Part shown: positions 32,505 to 40,478 of the stretch, in pieces
Layout of the letters: each line of letters starts with the position of its first letter
Position numbering within the stretch: the stretch's first letter is position 1
Source of the DNA: Streptococcus suis
GTDB taxonomy: Bacteria; Bacillota; Bacilli; Lactobacillales; Streptococcaceae
Assembly (NCBI GenBank): GCA_002831545.1
Contig: CP025095.1
Coordinates: forward strand, 1,860,001 to 1,924,000
Length of the DNA: 64,000 nt
Reading direction: 5' to 3'
Translations under genes and position numbers: made by a program
The notes under the pieces: generated by a model
Databases searched by the model: none
The model's input: the letters and a program-made list of their open reading frames with translations, nothing else
Told to the model about the DNA's origin: nothing

Positions 32505-33998
32505 TTAGCCGATGTCAACCTCAAACAGAGATAATTGTCTTGCTTGTTTAAGCCCATTTTTAACCCCTTCTATCACCCTTTTGGTGAACTCTATACTTTC
32601 ATCAAAGAAAGCAGCAATATTCGCAAAATAAGCTTCCTGACGCTCTTTATTGACCCGAATAATGGATAGGACGATAGCTTTAACAGAAGCTAGTCTAATC
32701 CCTCCACCACGGCCAAATTTAACTGTAAAGAAAATCTTTTGTTCAGCTTTTAAGACCTTGAGAACTTTATCTAATGACCGTTCAGGTATGTTTAATTCTT
32801 CCCTGATTGCTTTTTTTGTCGTCTGAATAAATGGATCTTCAGATTGATAAAAACCTTCCAAGTAGTTCATCACATCTGCTTTCCACTCATGAAGATGGCT
32901 GTGTTTCCGATCAGCACGTTTCTTCTTGAACTTGTACCAGCCCTGCTTGATAAAGAGGTCTGAAGGACTCAACTCTTTATTGACCCAAGCCCTGCACAGT
33001 AGCGTGATATAATCACGACTGGCCGCCTCGTATTTTCCTGAATAGGCACTAGCTACCAGCTTCAGAAGTTCGCCTGTAGACAACGGTTCATCTAGTTGTA
33101 AGTTAAAATCGTTCAAAGCGACCTCACAGTCGCCCTGAGAAATACCTGAAGAGAAGTTAGCTAGAGCTAAGGTAAATAGCACGTTATTTCGTCCCATAAC
33201 GTCCCTAGCACCCTTGATATTGGATTCTCTCGTCAGCAAGTCATACCAGGGTTCATCTATCTGTTTTACCCCTTCAGAGCCTGAAATAACTGTTAGATTT
33301 GGTTTCTTTCCTGGAAAGGGAAGGTCAGATTGCTTCATGGACCAGTCTAGCCATTCCTGGAACGAGTAGGTGTAGTCTGCATGGAAAAATTCGACGTTGT
33401 CCGTCCGTGGTATACGTGCAATACCAAAGTGGTTGCAGGTCATATCAACTGGCAAAGTTTGGTTAAAGTAGTTACGCAAATTTTGAGAGATAGCTTTTGC
33501 AACCTTGACCACTCTAAACTGGGAGTGTGCTGTAACGTAAGCTGGCTCTTCCAGGACAAAATAAGCTTGGAACCCTTTATCTGATTTTAAAATCAGAGTT
33601 GGCATGAAGCCTAAATCGATGGTAGTCGTTAAAATATCTCCAGCTGTCATTTCTTCAGCTGAAGAGGTAATATCGAAGTCAATATAGAAGGTGTTAATCT
33701 GCCTTAGATTGTCTTCAGAGTGCCCACGTGTAACCCGACGGTTAGCATCACTGTAAGCCCCAAAACGGTAGGCGTTCGGTGTCCAGTGAGTAAAGCTATC
33801 CTGGTTTTCTAAAATAGCCTCCATCGATGTTAAGACGACCCCACGTGCCTTGACCATATTCTCTTTAGAACGGTAGGCAAAGATAGCCCCACGTTTCCCT
33901 TCTTCAGCTGAAGGAACTGGCCGCAAGTGACTGTTTCTATATTTGGTCTGTCTTAGTCCATCTCTTAGAATCAAACTGTAAATGTTCGTTAAGTTCAT
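32505..33998 (-). CDS. Primase-like replication initiator
   Basis: A 497-residue protein. The N-terminal half contains FYIDFDI (about residue 105), a hydrophobic-D-x-D metal site of archaeo-eukaryotic-type primases, and MTCNHFGIARIPRTDN near 185. The middle looks like a primase C-terminal or helicase-linker region, and the end like a winged-helix module (EELNIPERSLDKVLKVLK). It is likely to replicate the excised ICE or prime the transferred strand. The ATG at 33998 follows AAGGA. It lies five genes from the right end of the element. Confidence 0.7.
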   Translation of the reverse strand: MNLTNIYSLILRDGLRQTKYRNSHLRPVPSAEEGKRGAIFAYRSKENMVKARGVVLTSMEAILENQDSFTHWTPNAYRFGAYSDANRRVTRGHSEDNLRQINTFYIDFDITSSAEEMTAGDILTTTIDLGFMPTLILKSDKGFQAYFVLEEPAYVTAHSQFRVVKVAKAISQNLRNYFNQTLPVDMTCNHFGIARIPRTDNVEFFHADYTYSFQEWLDWSMKQSDLPFPGKKPNLTVISGSEGVKQIDEPWYDLLTRESNIKGARDVMGRNNVLFTLALANFSSGISQGDCEVALNDFNLQLDEPLSTGELLKLVASAYSGKYEAASRDYITLLCRAWVNKELSPSDLFIKQGWYKFKKKRADRKHSHLHEWKADVMNYLEGFYQSEDPFIQTTKKAIREELNIPERSLDKVLKVLKAEQKIFFTVKFGRGGGIRLASVKAIVLSIIRVNKERQEAYFANIAAFFDESIEFTKRVIEGVKNGLKQARQLSLFEVDIG

Positions 33999-34021
33999 CT
34001 GTTTCCTTACTATCAACGATT

Positions 34022-34708
34022 TTATACGCCAACGTTAGCTTTGAGCAACTCATCTGGCATCAATATTGTTTCTTTTGCATGCTCAAGCCCCTCAGAATAG
34101 CCTTCAAAGTCAATCTCTTCTATAGGAACTTTAATAGCTCTTTCTCTGATTTCTCCTAGTTGTCTAGCTTGTTCCTCTAACACCTCTTGAGGCACTTGAA
34201 CGACTAAGGTAAACTCATCTGAAGTTAAACATTGATCCTTGAAGCGTTGATCTAAACCATCCAAGAACCCAAGTAAGTACGATTTCTTGTACTCCCTATA
34301 GTTTGCGGTTACTGCGGTCTTATAAAGTCTGTCCAGACGATAGTCTAAATAAAGCAGCGCCGCCTCATAGACCTTTGTGCAAAACTCAGTATCCGAATCG
34401 TAACCAAAGAAAATGATTTGAGTAATCCCTTTGTCGACTCTTCTCCTTCTGACAACCTGGCATCTAAAATTTGCCCCGAGTATCGCAGCTAATCGCTCTT
34501 TCCACCAGACCAAGCGATATTGGGTAGTCGCCACTTTTTCTCCAATAATTTCTTTCAACTGGGAAACTGAGACATCAGCCATGGAAATGTTGTGTTTTAC
34601 CATGAGTTTTTGAGCCATCAGAAGAGCTGTTTGCCCCTCCTCATCGTCTGGTGTATCATAAGCTAGCTCCAAAAGATTTTGTATCTTCCCGATAATTTTA
34701 TTTTCCAT
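34022..34708 (-). CDS. DUF2786-family protein
   Basis: A 228-residue protein. The first 40 residues (MENKIIGKIQNLLELAYDTPDDEEGQ...) match the DUF2786 pattern, followed by a helical DUF7168-like region. The biochemical role is unknown, but such proteins are common in phages and ICEs. The start at 34708 has GGAGG upstream and lies just after the previous stop codon, showing tight coupling. A longer in-frame extension overlaps the upstream gene and lacks a site. Confidence 0.75.
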   Translation of the reverse strand: MENKIIGKIQNLLELAYDTPDDEEGQTALLMAQKLMVKHNISMADVSVSQLKEIIGEKVATTQYRLVWWKERLAAILGANFRCQVVRRRRVDKGITQIIFFGYDSDTEFCTKVYEAALLYLDYRLDRLYKTAVTANYREYKKSYLLGFLDGLDQRFKDQCLTSDEFTLVVQVPQEVLEEQARQLGEIRERAIKVPIEEIDFEGYSEGLEHAKETILMPDELLKANVGV

Positions 34709-34709
34709 G

Positions 34710-35027
34710 TCAATCCTCCAAGCGATATTTTCGGGGTAAGTGCCAAGCATAGTGCTTTGGTTCATTGACCGCTGCATTATAGAAAATCATATTATTGGCA
34801 ATAATTTCTTGCCATTTTGGAATTTCCTCACGGTAAATATGACCAAGCCCGTAGAATTGCTTTGCGATAAACTGAACAGCCCCAATATGATCGCCCATCA
34901 TAACGACACATAGTACATCATGCTCCATATCATAGACCCAGTGTCTTTTAGGATTCGCCAATATCTCCTGCGCAAACCCCTCATCTCTTTCTAGCCAATC
35001 ATGCCTTGGTCTATAGTAAACTTTCAT
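34710..35027 (-). CDS. Hypothetical protein, possibly the 3' part of a frameshifted zinc-ribbon gene
   Basis: The frame from ATG at 35027 (MKVYYRPRHDWLERDEGF) encodes 105 residues. The same frame is open back to about 35,216 and encodes a cysteine-rich stretch with GICKRCACNW and TLCSHCFYG, a probable zinc ribbon, but has no ATG, GTG or TTG start. A different-frame ATG at 35185 reads MKK then stops; one extra A would join it to the zinc ribbon as MKKINVDPGICK. Either the gene lost one base or a slippery A run is used. The function is unknown. Confidence 0.55.
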   Translation of the reverse strand: MKVYYRPRHDWLERDEGFAQEILANPKRHWVYDMEHDVLCVVMMGDHIGAVQFIAKQFYGLGHIYREEIPKWQEIIANNMIFYNAAVNEPKHYAWHLPRKYRLED

Positions 35028-35202
35028 CTGAGAAGATTCTTCGTTCAGCCCATAAAAACAGTGGCTACATAATGTTTGACCATTATCAATCCACCAGCAC
35101 GGACCATATTTTTCATGAATGCAGGGTGCAACCCAGTTACAAGCGCAACGTTTGCATATCCCTGGATCTACATTTATTTCTTCATGCTTCGTAGCAACAC
35201 CT

Positions 35203-35697
35203 CTAGTTAATCTTCATGCTTTTTGGAATACTGGAGCTACACGAACAAATGCCGTCCTGTAAGTCTCTCTTCAGATAAACTTCAGGAGTTGCAGTTGTGA
35301 CATAATCGCTCCTCTTCCAATTTCTACGTAAGCGAGTGTTGAATAGTGACACTCTTGCTTCAATTTCTTTAAACCTAAATCCCAACTTCAAATACGTTGT
35401 GACGATTTCATGAACATGTTCTTTGGATTCTTTATTTCTAACCCTATTATGAACTGCCTGCTCCTCGTCTTCGAGTTTCAAGCTTCTCTGGTATTGAATA
35501 TATAGAACCCTCATCTCTTCAATCTTATTTTGCCAGTGGGCATTGTAAGGTTTCCCAGAGTACTTGTTTACCAAGCTTCTAACAGGTTGCTTGAACTTCA
35601 TCTGAATAGAATCAAATTCCCCTAGATCAGTAAAAGGATCAATGAACCCTATTGGCTCACTATTGATTAGCTGCTCGTATAATTCGTTTCTAATCAT
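35203..35697 (-). CDS. Hypothetical ICE protein, 164 aa
   Basis: A soluble, basic, helical protein (MIRNELYEQLINSEPIGFIDP...) with GGAGG five bases before its ATG. The segment YLKLGFRFKEIEARVSLFNTRLRRNWKRSDYV looks like a helix-turn-helix, so DNA binding is possible. It is the rightmost gene assigned to the element. No integrase lies next to it. Confidence 0.65.
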   Translation of the reverse strand: MIRNELYEQLINSEPIGFIDPFTDLGEFDSIQMKFKQPVRSLVNKYSGKPYNAHWQNKIEEMRVLYIQYQRSLKLEDEEQAVHNRVRNKESKEHVHEIVTTYLKLGFRFKEIEARVSLFNTRLRRNWKRSDYVTTATPEVYLKRDLQDGICSCSSSIPKSMKIN

Positions 35698-35805
35698 TCT
35701 GGCCTCCTAACTCTATCAAGCCCTCTATGCTCTGTTTACCGCAATCAACTCCTCCAAATCTAAACACATGGTAAAGCCCCTTTCCGTATAAGATTTTAAA
35801 CGAAC

Positions 35806-35835
35806 AAAAAGGAGAACAGACTTCTCCGTTCTCCT
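35806..35835 (-). terminator. Terminator at the chromosome/ICE junction region
   Basis: On the minus strand AGGAGAAC pairs with GTTCTCCT, followed by TTTT. It ends the chromosomal operon containing 35871-38572 and isolates it from the ICE genes. Confidence 0.8.
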
Positions 35836-35870
35836 CATAAATACAGGTATATATTCAATTCTAAAAACTC

Positions 35871-36245
35871 TTACCACTTACTCTTCATTTTCTTTCTTAG
35901 AGAAAATAGCAGAGCTCCTATCCCATTTCCAATCAGAGCACATAAGGTGTAGACAATCTGATAGAGAATAATCCATTCCTTAAAGAAAAAGATGGTTACA
36001 GGATAAAGCAGTAAAACCAAGGCAAGAAGGCTAGGAGAAAAACCGTGAAAAAATCCATAAAGAAGACCTGTTAGGAATAGTACAATGGGAGTATAGAGCA
36101 ATATATTCCCGACCACCAGCACCTTAGAAAGCATGGTGTCACTAATCAGATGAAAGGCAATCAGATAAATACCTGCATACATGGATAGTATAATAAGGGC
36201 TACTATAGCCAGACTCTTCAAACTCTCTTTCCGAAGCTTTTCCAT
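35871..36245 (-). CDS. Hypothetical membrane protein, 124 aa
   Basis: A small protein with four hydrophobic segments (about residues 12-30, 42-62, 68-85 and 92-112) and basic ends. It starts 14 bp after the glycosyltransferase gene and is probably co-transcribed. Co-occurrence with the glycolipid genes suggests a membrane-lipid link, but the family is not recognised. Confidence 0.7.
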   Translation of the reverse strand: MEKLRKESLKSLAIVALIILSMYAGIYLIAFHLISDTMLSKVLVVGNILLYTPIVLFLTGLLYGFFHGFSPSLLALVLLLYPVTIFFFKEWIILYQIVYTLCALIGNGIGALLFSLRKKMKSKW

Positions 36246-36259
36246 TTGAAACCTCCAAA

Positions 36260-37573
36260 TTATTCAAAGAAATTCCGGATTGATTTTACTTGTTCAACTG
36301 ATTTTTTCAATATTTTTGCTGTCGTGTCTGTTGATTTAACTACTACTTTTTGCGGTAGGTAAATAGCCTCTTTTATCAATGCTTCTGCTACGCTATCTTG
36401 ATTAGTATGTTCTTTTCTAAAATCATACGAAATCTTCAAATCTAGATAATATTCAAAAACCTTGCGCCCAAAATTCGTAGAAGAAATCTCATAGAGCTTC
36501 TTATCAAGCACATACGGATTCATTGGTGGCGTAGCAACAATCGCCTCAACGACGGCATCTGCCAACTCCTGTTCTCGAATGAAGAGCGTCCCAAACATCT
36601 TATCTGTTATAACGTTTTTTAAGTAGGGATTGCTATGTGCCAAAATAGGAGTTCCAGAAGCTAAGCTTTCTAAGAAAGTTAGTCCCTGTGTTTCACTGGT
36701 CGAAGCAGAAATAAAGAAATCCGCAGCTTTATAATAAAGTGCTGTATCACTTGGTGCAATCATTCCCGTCAACTGGACGTGTTCATCTAGATTAAGCTCC
36801 GCTATCATTTCCTGAAGATCATCTGTATAAGGTCCACCTCCTACAATGACCAACTTCACCTTTGGATTTTCCAGCAAAATTTTTGGCATTGCCTGAACAA
36901 TTGCTTGGATATTCTTCTCGTGAGAAATCCTAGACAGACTTAACAACATCGTTTCATCACTAGCAATTCCTAGCTGTTCCCGCAACTCATCTGTTTCATC
37001 CTTGCCAATTTCTGGTCTATCAAACTTTGCCAAGTCAATTCCTGTCGGAATTACTCGTTTAGAAATCGGAACATTGTAACTCATTAAAAGATCTTCAACA
37101 ATCTCACTAGGACAAATTACCCCATCCAAATCTTTTAAAAATGCCCGTACTAAATATTTAACCATCCCGGGACGAATAATCCTACCCTTGGCAATATAGT
37201 GTACATAGTCTTCATACTGGGTGTGATAAGTATGTACCACCGGAATATCAAGTTCCTTGGCAATCATTTTCCCCAAAATCCCCAAAGAAAATTCTGTATG
37301 AGTATGAATAATATCTAGTTTATAGCGACTTGCAATTTTTAAGGCATCTGTAAAACCTGCGTAAGCCACTCGACGATCTTTAAAGGCAAAAAAAGGTACG
37401 CTAGGAATTCGGATAATGTCCCAATCTTCGTAGCGATTCACATCCTCATCTGTCGTCGTAAAAATAAATACCGTATGTCCCAATTTTTCCAACTCTGTCT
37501 TAAGAGTCCGAATCGAAGTCGCGACTCCTGAAACCTGTGGAAAATAGGTATCCGTAAACAATCCAATCCGCAT
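36260..37573 (-). CDS. Diacylglycerol glucosyltransferase (GT4)
   Basis: A 437-residue GT-B enzyme. The N-terminus MRIGLFTDTYFPQVSGVATSI and the C-terminal SISRISHEKN/E-x7-E region (SASTSETQGLTFLESLASGTP) are typical of family 4. It closely resembles the streptococcal monoglucosyl-diacylglycerol synthase that works with CpoA. It should use UDP-glucose to make the first glycolipid at the cytoplasmic face, an anchor for lipoteichoic acid. It abuts the next gene with no gap. Confidence 0.8.
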   Translation of the reverse strand: MRIGLFTDTYFPQVSGVATSIRTLKTELEKLGHTVFIFTTTDEDVNRYEDWDIIRIPSVPFFAFKDRRVAYAGFTDALKIASRYKLDIIHTHTEFSLGILGKMIAKELDIPVVHTYHTQYEDYVHYIAKGRIIRPGMVKYLVRAFLKDLDGVICPSEIVEDLLMSYNVPISKRVIPTGIDLAKFDRPEIGKDETDELREQLGIASDETMLLSLSRISHEKNIQAIVQAMPKILLENPKVKLVIVGGGPYTDDLQEMIAELNLDEHVQLTGMIAPSDTALYYKAADFFISASTSETQGLTFLESLASGTPILAHSNPYLKNVITDKMFGTLFIREQELADAVVEAIVATPPMNPYVLDKKLYEISSTNFGRKVFEYYLDLKISYDFRKEHTNQDSVAEALIKEAIYLPQKVVVKSTDTTAKILKKSVEQVKSIRNFFE

Positions 37574-38572
37574 TTACATCTCCAATACTTGTCGATAGGC
37601 ATCCACCAATTGGTGGGAAACATTATCAATCGAGCGACTAACCGCAACCTGGTAGCCCGCCTCACGTTTATCAACCTGCTTGTCTAAGATTTTCTGAATA
37701 GAATCGACAAAATCATCCACTGTATGTCCCAATTCGGCAACGTTTTCGTCAATCCAACCATCGTAAACTGGAATATCTCGTAGAACAACATGCTGATGAC
37801 TAGCAAGAGCTTCCAGAACAACAATCCCTTCTGTTTCCTCATACGATGGGAAGAAAAAAGCATCCGCTCCGCTCATTGCACCTTGAAAAACAGCACCTTT
37901 AAAATAACCTGGAAACTCGACATTCGCTGGATGATCTCCCTCAACAATTTTTCTAATATATGACGGAATCAGCCACTTATTGATTGAACCGAGCCAAATG
38001 AAGCGGACATGCGGCATCTTTTCGGCTACCTTGACAAAGTCTTCAATTCCTTTACGTCGAAAGTAAAGTCCTGCACAGACAACAACTGGCTGACCTTCTT
38101 CAATTTTAAAATGCTCTCGAAAGACTGCTTCCTTACGTTCATCCTTCTTATATTTATCTAAATCAATACCATTCGAAACGGCTATAATTGGCGTTGTCAC
38201 ACCGTAAGACTGGATGAGTTTTTTTGAATACTCTGAAGGAGTGATGACAAAGTCTGCCTTTTGGTACATGCTTGCTAGATATTTCCCCACAAAAGGAGCT
38301 AGGGTATTCGAACCGATAAAGGAATTTTGAAAATCTTCCTTCGTGGAATGTCCATGCATGATTACCTTTTTTCCACTCCGTTTGGCTGCATGTAGCAATA
38401 ACCAGGAGCGTGGACCATAGGTATTGATATGAATGACATCGTAATCTCCCAACAGGTCTGTCGTATAAGGAATGCCTGCCATATCTAGCGCTTCCATCTG
38501 GTGTTGAAGCGCCCGGCCAATTCCTGATTTCTCTAAAACAGTTTTACCTTCTAAATACAATAGTACTTTCAT
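37574..38572 (-). CDS. cpoA: CpoA/IagA-like glycolipid glycosyltransferase
   Basis: A 332-residue GT4 protein starting MKVLLYLEGKTVLEKSGIGRALQHQ, which I recognise as the CpoA (pneumococcus) / IagA (group B streptococcus) type. It adds the second sugar to diacylglycerol glycolipids used as lipoteichoic acid anchors. The acid motif is in FPSYEETEGIVVLEALAS. No Shine-Dalgarno is visible; TATAAT lies six bases before the ATG, so the mRNA is probably leaderless. The exact sugar donor cannot be told from sequence. Confidence 0.75.
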   Translation of the reverse strand: MKVLLYLEGKTVLEKSGIGRALQHQMEALDMAGIPYTTDLLGDYDVIHINTYGPRSWLLLHAAKRSGKKVIMHGHSTKEDFQNSFIGSNTLAPFVGKYLASMYQKADFVITPSEYSKKLIQSYGVTTPIIAVSNGIDLDKYKKDERKEAVFREHFKIEEGQPVVVCAGLYFRRKGIEDFVKVAEKMPHVRFIWLGSINKWLIPSYIRKIVEGDHPANVEFPGYFKGAVFQGAMSGADAFFFPSYEETEGIVVLEALASHQHVVLRDIPVYDGWIDENVAELGHTVDDFVDSIQKILDKQVDKREAGYQVAVSRSIDNVSHQLVDAYRQVLEM

Positions 38573-38578
38573 AATACC

Positions 38579-38584
38579 ATTATA
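38579..38584 (-). promoter_or_regulatory. -10 hexamer giving a leaderless cpoA transcript
   Basis: On the minus strand TATAAT-GGTATT-ATG: the hexamer ends exactly six bases before the start codon, placing +1 at or near the A of ATG. No convincing -35 is visible. Confidence 0.6.
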
Positions 38585-38711
38585 GCCCTTTTTTACATTT
38601 TTTCATATTTTAAACTGTATTCTACACGAATTTTGTATCAATTAAAACCAATACTAAAGAATATAATCCCAAATATATGATTACATAAAAAACATATAAA
38701 ACAGATTTTAA

Positions 38712-38834
38712 AAGCAGAAGGACAGCTTGAATGTTTTTTTACCAGTAACTGGTGAGAAAGGAAGTTTATGGTTATTGACAAGTGGTATTATCGGGCTTGC
38801 AATTGCGTTATTTACACGTAAACGTAAATTATAA
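38712..38834 (+). pseudogene. Remnant of an LPXTG surface-protein gene
   Basis: The plus strand reads KQKDSLNVF then LPVTGEKGSLWLLTSGIIGL, a hydrophobic stretch and TRKRKL before a stop: a complete cell-wall sorting signal. There is a stop codon immediately upstream, no start codon, and no body to the gene. The rest was evidently deleted. It lies on the strand opposite to its neighbours. Confidence 0.8.
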
Positions 38835-38949
38835 TAATCACCTAACTGATACAATTCTAAAGGATGAGAACAAGCCCAGTACTGCTTCTCTAGATTCGCA
38901 TCAACATCTCCACAACTTCCAGAGTGTGACAGACTTAAAATCAACCACA

Positions 38950-38987
38950 AAGCCCTCGCTAAGCTTATACATCTAGCGAGGGCTTTA
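38950..38987. terminator. Bidirectional-type hairpin
   Basis: AAAGCCCTCGCTA pairs perfectly with TAGCGAGGGCTTT over 13 bp around a 12-base loop. It could terminate the lost LPXTG gene on the plus strand. Confidence 0.75.
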
Positions 38988-39034
38988 TATTTATTTTTTA
39001 TAATCTTTTAGTTTTCGGTTAGTATAGCCATTTC

Positions 39035-39190
39035 GTTTGCTTTTAGTACTCGCTTCAAAGGTTCAGGGAACCTTTGAAGGCTGGAGATAAGTCGAAGCAA
39101 GTTTGCCTCAATAGCTACAGGTTGCTAGAACAGCCTAAAGGCTGTTCTAAGTTGGAAATGTCTCCTCGCTCGTCGAAGTAATAAAAGATA
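39035..39190. repeat. Hairpin-rich intergenic segment
   Basis: This contains CTTCAAAGGTTC-AGG-GAACCTTTGAAG (12-bp perfect stem) and AGAACAGCC-TAAA-GGCTGTTCT (9-bp perfect stem), and no gene. It resembles in style the elements at 54.4 and 58.8 kb but does not share their ends. The rest of the 38,573-39,265 gap holds only the LPXTG remnant, the hairpin at 38,950 and a perfect 16-bp palindrome at 39232-39247, downstream of ccpA. Confidence 0.55.
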
Positions 39191-39265
39191 AACTAAATGA
39201 TTATAATGTTTGATAGAGTGAGGGGCGGAGTAATAAGATATCTTATTCGGCTACTCCCATATTTA

Positions 39266-40270
39266 TCACTTAGTTGATTTCCGTACTTTGATTCCGTGGT
39301 TAAGAACTACCTCACGGTTTTCCAACTCTTCCTTATGCATGATTTTGGTAAGCATGCGCATAGCAATTGCACCAATATCATATAGTGGCTGATTGATAGA
39401 GGTCAGGTTTGGACGGGTAAACTTAGTCACTAGGGAATCATCACTTGTGATGATTTCAAAGTCTTCTGGAACCTTGATGCCCATATCACTAACACCATTC
39501 AATAGACCTGCAGCAATCTCATCTTCTGCAACATAAGCTGCAGTTGCTCCGGCATTCAAAATACGTTCTGCTAGAGCGTAGCCTTCCTCGTATTTATACT
39601 TGGATTCAAAAACCAATCCTTCGTTAAACTCGATTCCATTGTCCTTCAAGCCTTGTTTGTAGCCTGCAAAACGAACTTTACCGTTGATGTCATCTACAAG
39701 CGGTCCTGATACAAAGGCAATTTTCTTGTTGTTCTTAGCTAATAGATTGACTGCATCAACACTAGCAGCAGCATAGTCAATATTGACGCTAGGTAATTGG
39801 TGCTCCAAGTCCACGGTACCAGCTAAAACAATCGGTGTACGTGAGCGTGAAAACTCCGCACGAATCTTGTCTGTCAAATGATAGCCCATGAAAATGATTC
39901 CGTCCACCTGTTTTGAGAATAGGGTATTTACCACATTGATTTCTTTCTCATCATTTTCATCACTGTTTGCTAGGACGATATTGTATTTGTACATATCGGC
40001 AATATCATCGATACCTTTGGCCAAGGTTGCAAAATAGGCGTTAGCAATATTTGGAATCACAACCCCTACAGTTGTCGTTTTTTTACTTGCCAAGCCACGC
40101 GCAACAGCATTTGGACGATAATCCAAACGGTCGATGACTTCTAATACTTTTTTACGAGTATTTTCCTTTACGTTTTTATTCCCATTTACCACGCGCGATA
40201 CTGTCGCCATGGATACACCTGCTTCACGGGCGACATCGTAAATCGTAACCGTATCATCAGTGTTTAACAT
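39266..40270 (-). CDS. ccpA: Catabolite control protein A
   Basis: A 334-residue LacI-family regulator. The helix-turn-helix is TIYDVAREAGVSMATVSRVVNGN, the hinge helix is YRPNAVARGLAS, and a periplasmic-binding-like effector domain follows. It represses or activates carbon-use genes by binding cre sites with HPr-Ser-P. The ATG at 40270 is chosen because AAAGGGAG lies 10 bp upstream; an in-frame TTG start would place that site inside the gene. It is divergent from pepQ, the classic lactic-acid-bacterial arrangement. A cre-like site overlaps its -35, fitting autoregulation. Confidence 0.95.
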   Translation of the reverse strand: MLNTDDTVTIYDVAREAGVSMATVSRVVNGNKNVKENTRKKVLEVIDRLDYRPNAVARGLASKKTTTVGVVIPNIANAYFATLAKGIDDIADMYKYNIVLANSDENDEKEINVVNTLFSKQVDGIIFMGYHLTDKIRAEFSRSRTPIVLAGTVDLEHQLPSVNIDYAAASVDAVNLLAKNNKKIAFVSGPLVDDINGKVRFAGYKQGLKDNGIEFNEGLVFESKYKYEEGYALAERILNAGATAAYVAEDEIAAGLLNGVSDMGIKVPEDFEIITSDDSLVTKFTRPNLTSINQPLYDIGAIAMRMLTKIMHKEELENREVVLNHGIKVRKSTK

Positions 40271-40330
40271 AACTTTTGTACTCCCTTTCAATATTCTATT
40301 TCTATGAAAATTACGCTTTCACTCAATAAT

Positions 40331-40359
40331 AGTGTATCACTTTTTGAAACCACTTTCAA
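40331..40359 (-). promoter_or_regulatory. ccpA promoter with overlapping cre-like site
   Basis: On the minus strand TTGAAA is separated by 17 bp from TACACT. The palindrome TGAAACCACTTTCA (40345-40358) overlaps the -35 and spacer, and matches the cre consensus TGAAANCGNTTTCA except for one central base. CcpA binding there would block its own promoter and could also affect divergent pepQ. Confidence 0.7.
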
Positions 40360-40478
40360 GAGAAAAAACCTATTTTTTTGATAATACTTGCAATTTTTTT
40401 CATTTTTTGGAACAATAGTCTATATAATAAACGAAATTTTCACTTTTTTTACCACTACATGCTAGAAAGGGCTCCACT

